A DNA stretch of 35,136 bases from Methylococcales bacterium (GTDB lineage: Bacteria > Pseudomonadota > Gammaproteobacteria > JABHGC01), in NCBI GenBank assembly GCA_018671575.1, contig JABHHM010000166.1, positions 1-35,136 on the forward strand. Direction: 5' to 3'. The notes below the pieces were generated by a model, which did no database searches, was not told the origin of the DNA, and was given only the letters and a program-made list of their open reading frames with translations. The position numbers were made by a program, and so were the translations under genes. Below are positions 6,831 to 18,015 of the stretch, one piece after another. How positions within the stretch are numbered: the first letter of the stretch is position 1; every line of letters begins with the position of its first letter.

Positions 6831-8774
6831 ATGTCTAAAATTATCGGTATTGATTTAGGGACTACAAATTCTTGTGTATCTGTAATGGATGGAAAAACCA
6901 CAAAAGTTATTGAAAATAGTGAAGGTGATCGTACAACACCTTCCATTATTGCATTCACAGAAGATGGTGAAGATTTGGTAGGACAGTCTGCAAAAAGGCA
7001 GGCAGTCACCAATCCTCAAAATACTTTGTTTGCGGTCAAACGATTAATTGGTCGTAAATTTAAGGAAGATGTTGTACAACGTGACATCAAAATGGTGCCT
7101 TATAAAATCGTTAAAGCTGATAATGGAGATGCCTGGATTGATGTCCATAATAAAAAAATGGCACCACCAGAGATTTCTGCACGAGTTTTAATGAAAATGA
7201 AAAAAACAGCAGAAGATTTTCTTGGTGAGCCTGTCACTGAAGCGGTTATTACAACGCCAGCCTATTTTAATGATTCACAGCGTCAAGCAACTAAAGATGC
7301 GGGTCGGATTGCTGGTTTAGAAGTGAAACGAATCATTAATGAGCCAACTGCCGCTGCATTGGCTTATGGTATGGATAAAAAACGTGGTGACGCAACCATT
7401 GCTGTTTTTGATTTGGGTGGTGGCACATTTGATATCTCTATTATTGAAATGGCTGAAATTGATGGTGAGCATCAGTTTGAAGTTTTATCAACCAATGGTG
7501 ATACATTTCTTGGTGGAGAAGATTTCGATTTAAGAATTATTGAATTTTTAGCGGATACTTTCAAGAAAGAGCAGGGTGTTGATTTACATAATGACCCACT
7601 GGCATTGCAACGTTTGAAAGAAGCGGCAGAAAAGGCAAAAATTGAATTATCTTCAAGCACTCAAACAGACATTAATTTGCCTTATGTTACAGCGGATGCA
7701 ACAGGTCCAAAGCATTTAAATATTAAGTTAACCAGAGCTAAATTAGAGTCACTGGTTGACTCTTTGGTTACTCGTACCATTGCTCCTTGTAAGACTGCAT
7801 TGAGTGATGCTGGATTAAGCGTCAGTGAGATTGACGATGTAATTCTTGTTGGCGGGCAAACTCGAATGCCTAAAGTTCAAGAAATTGTTAAAGATTTTTT
7901 TGGTAAGGAAGCCAGAAAAGATGTTAATCCTGATGAAGCTGTGGCGATGGGTGCGGCGATTCAAGGTGGTGTGTTGGGTGGTGATGTTAAAGATGTTTTA
8001 TTGCTTGATGTAACACCACTATCGTTGGGTATTGAAACACTGGGTGGTGTAATGACCAATCTGGTGGAAAAAAATACAACTATTCCAACTAAAGCCAATC
8101 AAACTTTTTCTACTGCGGATGATAATCAAAATGCAGTGACTGTGCATGTGTTGCAGGGAGAGCGTAACATGGCATCAGGTAATAAATCTTTAGGTCGATT
8201 TGACCTTCAGGATATACCGCCTGCACCACGTGGTGTTCCACAGATTGAAGTTACGTTTGATATTGATGCTAACGGCATTTTAAATGTATCGGCAAAAGAT
8301 AAAGCGACGGGTAAAGAGCAGTCAATTGTTATTAAGGCATCTAGTGGTTTATCTGATGATGAAGTTGAAAAAATGGTTCAAGATGCAGAAGCTCATGCTG
8401 AAGAAGATGCAAAATTTCAGGAACTTGTTGCTGCAAGAAATCAAGCAGATAGCATGATTCATGCTACTGAAAAATCTGTGGAAGAATTGGGTGATCAGGT
8501 TGAAGCAACTGAGAAAAAAGACATTGAAGATGCTGTTGCCGCACTGAAAACAGCCATGGATAAAGATGATAAGGATGAAATAGAAGAAAAGACTAAAGCA
8601 TTGACAGAAATTTCTGGTAAATTGGCTGAACGAGTTTATGCTCAAAAAGCACAACAGGAAGGCGGGGCTGAAGGTGATGTTAATCCTGGTGAAGCTCAGG
8701 CTGAAAACACATCAAGTTCTTCTGCTGGTGGAGATGATGTGGTTGATGCAGAATTTGAAGAAGTTAAGTCGTAG
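6831..8774 (+). CDS. dnaK: Molecular chaperone DnaK (Hsp70)
   Basis: Hsp70 chaperone, 647 aa, a full-length bacterial DnaK. The ATPase domain (about 1–385) begins [18 protein letters not shown] and contains the adenosine/phosphate motifs [13 protein letters not shown] and LVGGQTRMP. The interdomain linker is [18 protein letters not shown]. The substrate-binding beta domain and the helical lid follow, and the C-terminus carries the [12 protein letters not shown] tail that is conserved in bacterial DnaKs. It works with GrpE upstream and DnaJ downstream. TTGGAG is placed a suitable distance before the ATG. It is driven at least in part by the sigma32-like promoter at 6729 and followed by a hairpin terminator/attenuator before dnaJ. 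Confidence 0.98.
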   Translation: MSKIIGIDLGTTNSCVSVMDGKTTKVIENSEGDRTTPSIIAFTEDGEDLVGQSAKRQAVTNPQNTLFAVKRLIGRKFKEDVVQRDIKMVPYKIVKADNGDAWIDVHNKKMAPPEISARVLMKMKKTAEDFLGEPVTEAVITTPAYFNDSQRQATKDAGRIAGLEVKRIINEPTAAALAYGMDKKRGDATIAVFDLGGGTFDISIIEMAEIDGEHQFEVLSTNGDTFLGGEDFDLRIIEFLADTFKKEQGVDLHNDPLALQRLKEAAEKAKIELSSSTQTDINLPYVTADATGPKHLNIKLTRAKLESLVDSLVTRTIAPCKTALSDAGLSVSEIDDVILVGGQTRMPKVQEIVKDFFGKEARKDVNPDEAVAMGAAIQGGVLGGDVKDVLLLDVTPLSLGIETLGGVMTNLVEKNTTIPTKANQTFSTADDNQNAVTVHVLQGERNMASGNKSLGRFDLQDIPPAPRGVPQIEVTFDIDANGILNVSAKDKATGKEQSIVIKASSGLSDDEVEKMVQDAEAHAEEDAKFQELVAARNQADSMIHATEKSVEELGDQVEATEKKDIEDAVAALKTAMDKDDKDEIEEKTKALTEISGKLAERVYAQKAQQEGGAEGDVNPGEAQAENTSSSSAGGDDVVDAEFEEVKS

Positions 8775-8823
8775 TTCTTCTGCAAACACTTCAATAACCA
8801 TGTAGAGCATAGTTGTAAGAGAA

Positions 8824-8862
8824 AATAGGTCTGCCTTTATAGAGGTAGGCCTATTGCTTTTT
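8824..8862 (+). terminator. Rho-independent terminator or attenuator between dnaK and dnaJ
   Basis: AATAGGTCTGCCT and AGGTAGGCCTATT form a 13-bp stem (with two G-U pairs) around a short loop, followed by GCTTTTT. It lies 50 bp after the dnaK stop and 46 bp before the dnaJ start. Partial read-through would give the usual excess of DnaK over DnaJ. Confidence 0.75.
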
Positions 8863-8907
8863 GTGAATTCCATTCAATATATTTATTTTTAACCTGAAAG
8901 TATCATT

Positions 8908-10880
<1,973 letters not shown>

Positions 10881-10998
10881 GAGGCTGTCCGAAAACTCAT
10901 CTTTCCGCCAACTCTGCGTTAAAAATGGTCTCAAAATGCTCATTTACACACGTAAACTGCGTTTTTTCACCAAATTTTTCCTTGTTATGAAGAAACTC
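10881..10998. repeat. Intergenic palindromic repeat-like sequence (family E, single copy here)
   Basis: The stretch from GGAGGCTGTCCGAAAACTCA to GAAGAAACTCTAAGCCTTCT has the same design as families A and D: a small central hairpin (TTTACACACGTAAA) inside a low-complexity arm pair (AAAATGCTCA / CTGCGTTTTTTC). It starts next to the dapB stop. Only one copy is visible, so calling it a repeat rests on style, not on a second copy. Confidence 0.4.
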
Positions 10999-11011
10999 TA
11001 AGCCTTCTAGG

Positions 11012-11098
11012 GATGATCACGAAATAGCGGATTTCATCTTTCAAATAATCTTCAATAAATATGAAGCCAAGAATGGAAAGTTCTTTCGTGCCCGTTGC
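11012..11098. repeat. Degenerate copy of the family B MITE-like element
   Basis: GATCACGAAATAGCGGATTT, TTTCATCTTTCAAATAATCT and AAGTTCTTTCGTGCCCGTTG match segments of the reverse complement of the element at 3294–3473, in the same order, but the copy is only about 87 bp and its ends have diverged. It is probably an old, internally deleted copy. Confidence 0.6.
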
Positions 11099-11205
11099 AA
11101 AATTAGAAAGTATGATTTTTCTAAAAGCAAATAGTAATAGTTTTTATGTGAAATTTAGATTTGTTTTCGAGGTGGTAGTCTAAGTATCCTGCCATTTGTG
11201 GTAAA

Positions 11206-11281
11206 TGGCGTCCCCAAGGGGGTTCGAACCCCTGTTACCGCCGTGAAAGGGCGGTGTCCTAGGCCTCTAGACGATGGGGAC
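11206..11281 (-). tRNA. tRNA-Glu (anticodon TTC)
   Basis: The minus strand reads GTCCCCATCGTCTAGAGGCC and continues through the anticodon arm CCGCCCTTTCACGGCGG (anticodon TTC) and the T arm GGGGTTCGAACCCC to a 7-bp acceptor stem, with CCA encoded. It decodes GAA/GAG. It lies 19 bp downstream of tRNA-Ala on the same strand, so they are probably transcribed together. Confidence 0.97.
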
Positions 11282-11300
11282 ACAGACTATCTTTAATAAT

Positions 11301-11373
11301 TGGAGCCAGGCGGGATCGAACCGCCGACCTCTACACTGCCAGTGTAGCGCTCTCCCAGCTGAGCTATGGCCCC
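11301..11373 (-). tRNA. tRNA-Ala (anticodon GGC)
   Basis: The minus strand begins GGGGCCATAGCTCAGCTGGG, has the anticodon arm CTACACTGGCAGTGTAG (anticodon GGC) and the T arm GGCGGTTCGATCCCGCC. The acceptor stem carries the G3:U70 pair that identifies tRNA-Ala. The discriminator base is A and the 3' CCA is not encoded. It is the first gene of the tRNA-Ala–tRNA-Glu pair. Confidence 0.97.
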
Positions 11374-11391
11374 TCTGATGATGTGCCACGA

Positions 11392-11420
11392 ATATTACGA
11401 TACTCTGAACATTATGTCCA
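11392..11420 (-). promoter_or_regulatory. Sigma70 promoter of the tRNA pair
   Basis: On the minus strand TGGACA, a 17-bp spacer and TAATAT lie 18 bp upstream of the tRNA-Ala 5' end, close to the housekeeping consensus and well placed for a stable-RNA promoter. It separates tRNA expression from the chemosensory operon that ends just upstream. Confidence 0.7.
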
Positions 11421-11468
11421 GATGAAATTGATTAAATTTAGAGAAATATTTTTGGATTTTATTTTATT

Positions 11469-12620
11469 TTATTGAGGAAGTAAAATATTGGCAACATCTG
11501 TTAACTCATCAGTTATTTCAGCTACATTTTTTTGTATATCAGATGATTTTTCAGTGTTATTTTTAATAGTTTCTAATTCAAGTTGAATGGATTTAATGAA
11601 AGCGCTTTGTGTGTTGGTGGACTCATTGATATTTTTGTGTGCTATTTTAAGCAAGCCAATATCACCGACTATTTCAGAGAATGAAATGCAGGCATTTTCA
11701 ATGAGTTCTTCACAGTTTTCTGTTTTATCGGCACCATCTTGCATTGTTTTGATGGCTTCAGCGACATCATGTTTTATTTTTTCAATAAAATTAACAATTT
11801 CAACCGTTGAGTCCTGAGTTCTTTGAGCTAGGTTTCTAACTTCTTCGGCAACAACAGCAAATCCTCTTCCTTGTTCTCCCGCTCTTGCTGCTTCTATTGC
11901 AGCGTTAAGTGCCAGTAAGTTGGTTTGTTCCGCAACACTTTTAATAACATCCATGACCATGCTGATGTTATTGACATCTTCTCCAAGTTTTTCCATTACT
12001 TGTGCTGCATCCTGAACACCCATTGCTAATGCAGCAACCGCTCCCATTGCATCAGTGATGATCACTTTTCCTTCTTCTGAGTGTTCGGATGATAAATCAA
12101 GATGCTCAGATAAATCATGTGTGCCATCAATGATTAGTGTTATATTTTCATTTAAGGAAATAATGACGTTATCTATTGATGAACTGGCAGATATTTGTAG
12201 CGATAAGCATGAATCTGTTTGATGCTGTAGCGTTAAAAAATTTTCAATGGTTGTTCTAAGTTGATTTTCAGATGAGGATTTGGCGTTCTTTAAGAGCTCA
12301 TATTGTTCTGCTAACTGACTGATATTATCATACAAACTATGAATTTCAGCAGTATGTTTGTTGCTATTTTTTAACGATTCGCTTTGTTGGTTGTGTAACC
12401 ATTTTTTAATAATTTCTGAGGTCTGAATGATTGGTTTTGATGCTAAATATTTTGCTACGAGTATGATTGCAAGGTTGGTAAAGGCAATTAATGTTAAAAG
12501 TAAAATTATAACAGGGTTGAATTCGTTGCTTATATAAAGCACCATGCTTGTTGTCAATATTAGGTTAGTTATAACTACTAATGCAACGAAGAAAATTATT
12601 GAGTGTTGATTTAAATTCAT
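11469..12620 (-). CDS. Methyl-accepting chemotaxis protein, two TM segments, no periplasmic domain
   Basis: A 383-aa chemoreceptor and the last gene of the chemosensory operon. Two hydrophobic segments (about residues 8–30 and 36–58) are joined by a very short loop (SNEFN), so there is no external sensing domain. A helical cytoplasmic region follows, with the canonical tip [20 protein letters not shown] then [15 protein letters not shown] at about 235–275. Its architecture matches the isolated receptor at 1861, but the C-terminus ([10 protein letters not shown]) lacks the acidic Phe-ended tail of that protein. The gene starts 3 bp after the stop of the STAS gene, which indicates translational coupling. 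Whether it reaches a conventional CheA/CheW complex is unclear because the window has no cheW. Confidence 0.9.
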   Translation of the reverse strand: MNLNQHSIIFFVALVVITNLILTTSMVLYISNEFNPVIILLLTLIAFTNLAIILVAKYLASKPIIQTSEIIKKWLHNQQSESLKNSNKHTAEIHSLYDNISQLAEQYELLKNAKSSSENQLRTTIENFLTLQHQTDSCLSLQISASSSIDNVIISLNENITLIIDGTHDLSEHLDLSSEHSEEGKVIITDAMGAVAALAMGVQDAAQVMEKLGEDVNNISMVMDVIKSVAEQTNLLALNAAIEAARAGEQGRGFAVVAEEVRNLAQRTQDSTVEIVNFIEKIKHDVAEAIKTMQDGADKTENCEELIENACISFSEIVGDIGLLKIAHKNINESTNTQSAFIKSIQLELETIKNNTEKSSDIQKNVAEITDELTDVANILLPQ

Positions 12621-12623
12621 GAA

Positions 12624-12959
12624 TTATAAAATTTCAAAAAAATTCTCAAATTTACTCATGGTCAATATTTGTTTCAGCGCAGCACTACATCCAGTAATTT
12701 TTAATCCTATGTTATTGTCTACCGCTTTTGTTCTGCCGTAGAGAGCTATTAACATGCCTAGTCCAGAACTATCGATAAAGTCAGTGTTTTCTAGTATTAA
12801 CTCATATTCCCTGTGTAGAGGAGTGTCGTGGTAGAGTTTTCGGAACTCATCTCGAATAAGTGAGTTAAGTGTTCCATTAATTCGGATAATTAGTTTTCCG
12901 CCATCAACGGCTGTGGTTATTGATGTTTCATCTTGGGTAATTTCAGTGACTAGATTCAT
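12624..12959 (-). CDS. STAS-domain protein (anti-sigma factor antagonist-like)
   Basis: A 111-aa single STAS domain, the fold of SpoIIAA/RsbV-type antagonists, which switch partners when a conserved Ser is phosphorylated. The hallmark DFIDSSGLGMLIALYGR (about residues 60–76) contains the Ser-Ser pair with the phosphorylatable Ser, in the expected position after the third strand. There is no TM segment or extra domain. It sits between the cheY-like gene (62 bp gap) and the receptor gene (3 bp gap). STAS proteins occur in some chemosensory clusters, where they may link the array to another output; no cognate RsbW-type kinase or PP2C phosphatase gene is visible here, unless the GHKL domain of the operon's kinase serves. 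Confidence 0.9.
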   Translation of the reverse strand: MNLVTEITQDETSITTAVDGGKLIIRINGTLNSLIRDEFRKLYHDTPLHREYELILENTDFIDSSGLGMLIALYGRTKAVDNNIGLKITGCSAALKQILTMSKFENFFEIL

Positions 12960-13020
12960 AATCTGTACTTTAAATAAAAGTTAAATATTGGCAGAAAATA
13001 TCATGAGTTGGTTGTTGTAT

Positions 13021-13386
13021 TTATCCAATTAATTTTTTCACTGCTCCGAGAACACTTGTACCGTTAAAAGGTTTTACAATCCATCCTTTAACACCTGATG
13101 CTTTTCCCCGCGCTTTCATTTTTGGGTCACTTTCTGTGGTGAGCATGATGATGGCTGTTTTGGAGTTTTTTAATTCGTTTCTGACTTTTTCAACCATGGT
13201 TAATCCATCCATGATTGGCATGTTGACATCACAAAAAACCAGTTTGATAGAGGCATCAGTTTTAATATTATCCAAACCTTGTTTGCCATCATTAGCGGTT
13301 GCTACATCATAGCCTTTGCCTTTAAAGAAACTGCTGACTTCATTGCGTACTGTCGCAGAATCATCAACTACTAATATTTGGGCCAT
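13021..13386 (-). CDS. Single-domain response regulator, CheY-like
   Basis: A 121-aa receiver domain and nothing else. The acidic pair (VVDDS, D8/D9), phosphoacceptor Asp (FCDVNMP, D53), switch Thr (IMLTTES, T83/T84) and conserved Lys (VKPFNG, K105) are all present, so it should be phosphorylatable. It is encoded in the chemosensory operon and is the obvious phosphoacceptor for the PAS-Hpt-ATPase kinase and a substrate for the two CheX-like proteins. A good ribosome-binding site (AAAGGTAATAAAA) precedes the ATG. Whether it binds the flagellar switch (classical CheY) or another target cannot be told from the sequence, so I give no gene symbol. Confidence 0.94.
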   Translation of the reverse strand: MAQILVVDDSATVRNEVSSFFKGKGYDVATANDGKQGLDNIKTDASIKLVFCDVNMPIMDGLTMVEKVRNELKNSKTAIIMLTTESDPKMKARGKASGVKGWIVKPFNGTSVLGAVKKLIG

Positions 13387-13492
13387 TTTTATTACCTTTA
13401 TGAAGTTTATTTATAAATTTAAATTTTTTTATGCACTGTCGTAAGTATAGACACTACTTTTAAAAATGATTTATGTTTAGCATTAATATTTT

Positions 13493-14449
13493 TTAAAAAA
13501 GCTCCAGTTCTCCAGAATCTACAAAATCATCAATTGATTTTTCATTTTCGGTAAATTTTTCTGGATCCCAGTTGAGATGAAAAACAAACTTCTGGAAGAT
13601 AATGACAGGAGCGAAATTGTTGTTTGCATCACTGATACGATAACGCAGACAGAGCTGTCCTTCGTCGCTACCAAAAGAAATGTAACGTTTTTCATGATTA
13701 ATAATGATGGGGACTTGTACTCGATAACCAGGGTCTTCGAGTTCACTTTCATTAACGTACCTTGTTTTCATTCCTCCCCATATACGATTCGATATTTCGC
13801 CTAAAACACTATTGACTAATCTAAAGTCAACAGGATCATCATCTGGGTTTAAGTGGGTTTTTTGTAGCCGAATTATTTTCTCGATACTGGCTTCTTCAGT
13901 TTGTAGCATCATGTAACCACGACACCAGTTGGTTTCGAGGGACATTAGGCTGAAAACCTGACCAAAAATAATACGGTCTTTAACAATGTAGGGTGTATCA
14001 CATGAAACGACGGTATCATTTAATTCAGTTTGCAGTGTATCAATGGTTATTTCCTGAATGCCACGAATTAATCCATTGGGGTACTGTGTGTTAAATAAAT
14101 ATGACCCAACCATTTCTTTCAGTTTGTCCATTTGCCCAGAATAGTAAAAGCCTGCAAATGTATTTGTGGGTAAAGATTCTGCGTCACTATTCGGGTTGAT
14201 GCGGATAAAAATAGGCAGTTCTCTGCGTATTAAATGAATTTGTTCACCTAATTCAAGACCTTCTTCTCCATCAGATAAAAATACGGCTCCCAAATCAATA
14301 TTACTTTCTAAGACTTCTAGTATGTCTTTGCTATCGACTCTTAAACCGATTAAATCATTTTCTTTTAAAAAAGTTCTTAGTTCTTTGAGCGTAGACCTAT
14401 CTTTTTCATAGATTAGGACTTTACACATTAATTTATCGCCTTCTGACAT
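13493..14449 (-). CDS. Receiver-like domain fused to a CheX-like phosphatase domain
   Basis: A 318-aa protein. The N-terminal part (about residues 8–120) reads like a receiver: strand CKVLIYEKD in place of the usual DD pair, and a possible phosphoacceptor at D60 in AVFLSDGEEG. The C-terminal part (about 150–300) is CheX-like, with the signature LGEISNRIWGGMK resembling the E-x-x-N...G catalytic helix of CheX/CheC phosphatases that dephosphorylate CheY-P. The receiver lacks the classic acidic pair and may be a pseudo-receiver. The protein ends in SIDDFVDSGELELF, nearly the same tail as the neighbouring CheX-like protein. It starts after GGAGAA, 12 bp from the stop of that neighbour. Met8 is a possible alternative start. 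Domain assignment is by motif only. Confidence 0.75.
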   Translation of the reverse strand: MSEGDKLMCKVLIYEKDRSTLKELRTFLKENDLIGLRVDSKDILEVLESNIDLGAVFLSDGEEGLELGEQIHLIRRELPIFIRINPNSDAESLPTNTFAGFYYSGQMDKLKEMVGSYLFNTQYPNGLIRGIQEITIDTLQTELNDTVVSCDTPYIVKDRIIFGQVFSLMSLETNWCRGYMMLQTEEASIEKIIRLQKTHLNPDDDPVDFRLVNSVLGEISNRIWGGMKTRYVNESELEDPGYRVQVPIIINHEKRYISFGSDEGQLCLRYRISDANNNFAPVIIFQKFVFHLNWDPEKFTENEKSIDDFVDSGELELF

Positions 14450-14461
14450 TTGTTTTCTCCA

Positions 14462-15019
14462 TTAAAAAAATTCTAGTTCGCCACTGTCTTCTATTTCTTC
14501 TTCGGCTGGTTTTTCTGCCTGGAAGTCCATGTCTTCATAGGAAGAGACCATTAGACTATAGCCAAAATCTATGTCATCGCTACTGATGAAAACGTTAGAA
14601 TGTGTTTCATAGGTAGGATCAAGTGAGGATAGAAAATTGAGTGTGGTATTGGGTAGTGTGTTAGGGGTGGACATGCCAAGATGAGAGTAATGTTTTCCTA
14701 GCTCTCTCTTAATTGCACCACAGAATTCATTGCCTAATTCCGATAAATAATCATAACAGGCATCATCATCAGGATTTTCATCAGAAAAGCTGGCTTTTTT
14801 TACATAATCTTTAATATCCGATGAAAATTTGAAATGTATTAATAAAATAGCTCGAAAAGAATAGGAAACAATGGTTAGCATGATGAATTGATCTTGTTTG
14901 ACATCAGTAATTTCGTTGGCTAAGGTGATTTTAGGGCTACCTTCTGTACAGCGAAAAGACTGTAATGCACAGGTTTTCAGTATGTTCTGAAAGCCTTCTT
15001 GTGCATTTCGACTAAGCAT
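14462..15019 (-). CDS. CheX-like chemotaxis phosphatase
   Basis: A 185-aa soluble protein with one CheX/CheC-type signature, SELGNEFCGAIKRELGKHYS (about residues 89–108), in which E and N occupy the spacing of the catalytic E-x-x-N motif that attacks CheY-P, followed by LGMSTP like the GxSxP stretch of the family. This suggests that it speeds dephosphorylation of the operon's CheY-like protein. It is the first of two CheX-like genes in a row, a duplication that has diverged: only the partner has the receiver-like N-terminus. The C-terminal tail EEEIEDSGELEFF is shared with the partner. Sequence similarity outside the motif is weak, so the family call is moderate. Confidence 0.7.
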   Translation of the reverse strand: MLSRNAQEGFQNILKTCALQSFRCTEGSPKITLANEITDVKQDQFIMLTIVSYSFRAILLIHFKFSSDIKDYVKKASFSDENPDDDACYDYLSELGNEFCGAIKRELGKHYSHLGMSTPNTLPNTTLNFLSSLDPTYETHSNVFISSDDIDFGYSLMVSSYEDMDFQAEKPAEEEIEDSGELEFF

Positions 15020-15079
15020 TGTATTGCCTTATGGTTTTGTGATAAATATTCATGGGTTGCCAAATAAGCTTAATTTGAT

Positions 15080-15895
15080 CTAAAAGTCTAATTCAAAATC
15101 AACATCATCATCATTATTGTTTTCAACAATATCACTTTCACTAACATCAATATTGGTTTTAATGTTGTCGACATCAACTTGTAAGCTTGTAACGGCAGTA
15201 ATAACCATTTTGCCCACAGCTTGAATGTCTTGAAATGTTGCTGTGGTTATCATTTCATTTTTATTTAAATTTTCTTTGTAACTTGCATTTAATGACTCTG
15301 AGCGAGTAGCCAGGCTTCTCACTTCATTGGCAACAACGGCAAAACCTCTGCCGTATTCTCCCGCTCTGGCAGCTTCAATACTGGCGTTGAGCGCTAAAAT
15401 AATGATTTGTTTAACAATGTTAGTGAATTCTTTGCTTTGGCTGTGCATTTCTTTGTTGTGAACCATGATACCGTCAAGTTCTTTGTGCCAGCGCTCAAAT
15501 GTGGCAAATAATTCAAGAAGCTGGGATACTTCATCATAAAATTCAGCCAAGCCAGTGGCGATTTTTTGTTTGGTTGATTCTTGTTGGTGTTGTAAGGGTG
15601 TTATTTCCTCTCTTAGCTGTGATATTTCTGCTGTCGATGTCTCTGCTGTTGCTGTTGCTGTTGCATTAAAATTATTTTTTTGGGTAGTTATTTCTAATTT
15701 CAGCTCTTCAATCAGCTCATTTAGATCTTTTTCTTTTTGAGTTAAGTCACTTTCAGGAATCAGCCCAATGAGCCACTCATTTAATTCTTGTTCCTGATTT
15801 ATTAATAAGGTATCAGATTTTTGTTTCCAGTAGGCATGTACAAAAAAACTGGATAATGTGATGCCTGCAATAAATACAGCGAGGTTAATCCACAT
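15080..15895 (-). CDS. Short membrane-anchored chemoreceptor-like protein
   Basis: At 271 aa this is much shorter than ordinary chemoreceptors. One N-terminal TM segment (about residues 3–22) is followed by a long coiled coil with an Ala/Thr/Glu-rich stretch ([14 protein letters not shown]) and a recognisable but unusual receptor tip: [20 protein letters not shown] then [16 protein letters not shown] (about 165–200). After the tip only about 70 residues remain, so the two helical arms must be short. It has no ligand-binding or HAMP domain. It ends in an acidic, Phe-terminated tail, [12 protein letters not shown]. It lies 14 bp after the kinase gene, so the two are cotranscribed and could form a dedicated signalling pair. 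Confidence 0.82.
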   Translation of the reverse strand: MWINLAVFIAGITLSSFFVHAYWKQKSDTLLINQEQELNEWLIGLIPESDLTQKEKDLNELIEELKLEITTQKNNFNATATATAETSTAEISQLREEITPLQHQQESTKQKIATGLAEFYDEVSQLLELFATFERWHKELDGIMVHNKEMHSQSKEFTNIVKQIIILALNASIEAARAGEYGRGFAVVANEVRSLATRSESLNASYKENLNKNEMITTATFQDIQAVGKMVITAVTSLQVDVDNIKTNIDVSESDIVENNNDDDVDFELDF

Positions 15896-15909
15896 GTTAA
15901 ATCGTATCC

Positions 15910-17880
15910 TTAAATAAAATAGTTATTTGAAGGAATGGTAATGATAAATTCAAAAGGTGAAAATGTTATTTCATTACTGTCGCTTAACAATTTTATTTCA
16001 ACATTTGCACCCACTTTGGTCATAAAAGATTTGACGGCATCCATTCCGACACCACGTCCAGATACTTGGGTGACGGCTTCTGCGGTTGATAGACCTGAAT
16101 GGAAAATTAGGTTGGCAACTTGTTGTGCAGTGGGTTTGTCATCAGCTGAGAGGATTTCATTTTTGACCGCTTTTTCATGTATTTTATGAAGTGCCAAACC
16201 TCGTCCATCATCATGAATGTGTATTTCAGCAGAGTTATTAATATCCTTGACTTCAAATACAATGGTGCCTTTGCCTGCTTTGCCTTGGTTAACTCTCTCT
16301 TCTTCTGATTCGATGCCATGATCTAGTGAATTTCTAACAATATGCATGAAAGAGCTTTTAAGAGGTTCTGCTAGGTTATGATGAAAATGAGCATTTAAAT
16401 CGTTCAGTTTAAAGTCTGGAACGGGTTTGTTGAGCTCTCCTGCCAATGAATGTACCGAATCCATTGCGCCAGATGCCAGTCTTTCTAGTGGGATTTTTCC
16501 AACTTTTCTAATATTGTTGTGTAATGCTTTTAGTTTTTCATCATCAGGGTATTTAGCTGTTGCATATTGACTGATTTGTACGGTGTCGTCCAAAATACCA
16601 TTGGGGATAAACGTTCCTCTGCTGGTTAATAAGTCTCCAGCTCTGCCTTTTCTTCCCAATTTATTGCTGTTTATGTCGTTATAATGTTTGATGGCACAGT
16701 TAGCCATTTCAAGTTCTTTCAATAATAATTCTGCATTCCAAACAGAGTCTGGGTCTTTGCGTAAATTATCATAAGTTTGTTCAACTTCATGGATTGTGTT
16801 GGTTAAACCCGTGAATTCATAAGTTCTGGCATTACCTTTGATGGTATGCATGTTGCGAAACAGCGCAGAGAGTGTGTCGGGGTCTTTTTCTGTGGTTTTT
16901 TCAATAATGGTTTTGTTTTCTGCGATATAGTCAAAAGCTGATTCAGTAAAACCATTAAATTTTTCTTGAGATATATTTAAAATCTGCCCGATGATATTCA
17001 GTTCTTCTTTTTGTTTTTCGGCTTCAATGGCCAATTGTCTGAGTTCTGTGACATCTTGTGCAATGATTAATATTTTTTCTACAATATCATCATCAGTCAG
17101 AATGGGAACCCAATCTAATTGTATGATTTTACTTTTATCACCGACCAGTTTTTGAAATTCGTGAATGAGGATGTGTCCATTTACATCATAAGAAAATTCG
17201 TCTTCACCAAGAATGGCAAATAAAGCCGCTTTCATTTGGTCAATGGTATCCGAGCCAACATCGGTGTTATCAAAAACCAGGTCAATCATATTTTTATTGG
17301 CGATATCAGATTCGCCAATGAGTTCTTCAAGAAAGGCTGAATATTCAGGGTGAATGAGTCCTCCCTCGACAATGGTGAAAACGCCTTGCTTCATGTTCTG
17401 TAGCATGTTGGCGATATCATTGGTTTTCTGGTTTAATTGTGTGGTTTTTTCTGCCAGTAAACGTTCTTGTTCTTTTCTTTGAGTGATGTCGGTGTGGAAA
17501 CCTGAAAAACGATAGGGTTCACCCTCTTCATCTCGGGCACTGATGCCTCGTGACTCAACCCAGAGAAAACCACCTTCTTTAAGTTTTAGGCGATATTCAA
17601 GATTGTAGCAACTGACAACGCCTTCCATATAGTCTGTCCAGATGTCCAGCATTTCACCCAAATCATCTGGGTGTATTAAATCAATGATGGTGTTGAAGCA
17701 TTCTTTCAATTCACCTTCTTTATAACCGACCATTTCTAGCCAGCGTCTTGAAAAATAAAATTCACCTGTGTTGATATCCCAGTCCCAGATACCATCATTA
17801 CAGCCATCAACCAAAAACATAAAGCGTTCAAGGTTTTTTTCCTGATCTTTTAATTCTTCAGCAGTTTTTTCTTCGGCCAT
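15910..17880 (-). CDS. PAS–Hpt–GHKL hybrid kinase, CheA-like but lacking the CheW-binding domain
   Basis: First gene of the chemosensory operon, 656 aa, cytosolic. A PAS/PAC domain (about 18–136; [19 protein letters not shown], ending DITQRK) is followed by a second PAS-like region (about 155–280). A histidine phosphotransfer domain (about 300–405) has His345 in [13 protein letters not shown]. The C-terminal ATPase domain (about 505–655) is of CheA type, with N-box [12 protein letters not shown] (513–524), G1 DDGRG (557–561) and G2 [10 protein letters not shown] (607–616). The chain stops right after the ATPase domain: no P5 CheW-like regulatory domain and no receiver are present. It should autophosphorylate His345 and feed the CheY-like protein, with input coming through PAS. 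GGAGG lies about 12 bases before the ATG. Confidence 0.88.
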   Translation of the reverse strand: MAEEKTAEELKDQEKNLERFMFLVDGCNDGIWDWDINTGEFYFSRRWLEMVGYKEGELKECFNTIIDLIHPDDLGEMLDIWTDYMEGVVSCYNLEYRLKLKEGGFLWVESRGISARDEEGEPYRFSGFHTDITQRKEQERLLAEKTTQLNQKTNDIANMLQNMKQGVFTIVEGGLIHPEYSAFLEELIGESDIANKNMIDLVFDNTDVGSDTIDQMKAALFAILGEDEFSYDVNGHILIHEFQKLVGDKSKIIQLDWVPILTDDDIVEKILIIAQDVTELRQLAIEAEKQKEELNIIGQILNISQEKFNGFTESAFDYIAENKTIIEKTTEKDPDTLSALFRNMHTIKGNARTYEFTGLTNTIHEVEQTYDNLRKDPDSVWNAELLLKELEMANCAIKHYNDINSNKLGRKGRAGDLLTSRGTFIPNGILDDTVQISQYATAKYPDDEKLKALHNNIRKVGKIPLERLASGAMDSVHSLAGELNKPVPDFKLNDLNAHFHHNLAEPLKSSFMHIVRNSLDHGIESEEERVNQGKAGKGTIVFEVKDINNSAEIHIHDDGRGLALHKIHEKAVKNEILSADDKPTAQQVANLIFHSGLSTAEAVTQVSGRGVGMDAVKSFMTKVGANVEIKLLSDSNEITFSPFEFIITIPSNNYFI

Positions 17881-17954
17881 GGCTAGTTAAACCTCCACAG
17901 GTTTTAATTTATTCTTAAATATAGGGCTGTTGTATTGTTATGCTCTTAAAGTGA

Positions 17955-17960
17955 AGTATA
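17955..17960 (-). promoter_or_regulatory. Candidate -10 box for the chemosensory operon
   Basis: On the minus strand TATACT lies about 75 bp upstream of the kinase ATG, with only a poor -35 (TTTTAC at 16 bp). It is the best-looking promoter element in the gap before the operon, but it is weakly supported. Confidence 0.3.
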
Positions 17961-18015
17961 GCAACGTAATGTAAAAGTAAAATATTTTTACCCATTTATT
18001 TAGAATTATTCGAAA

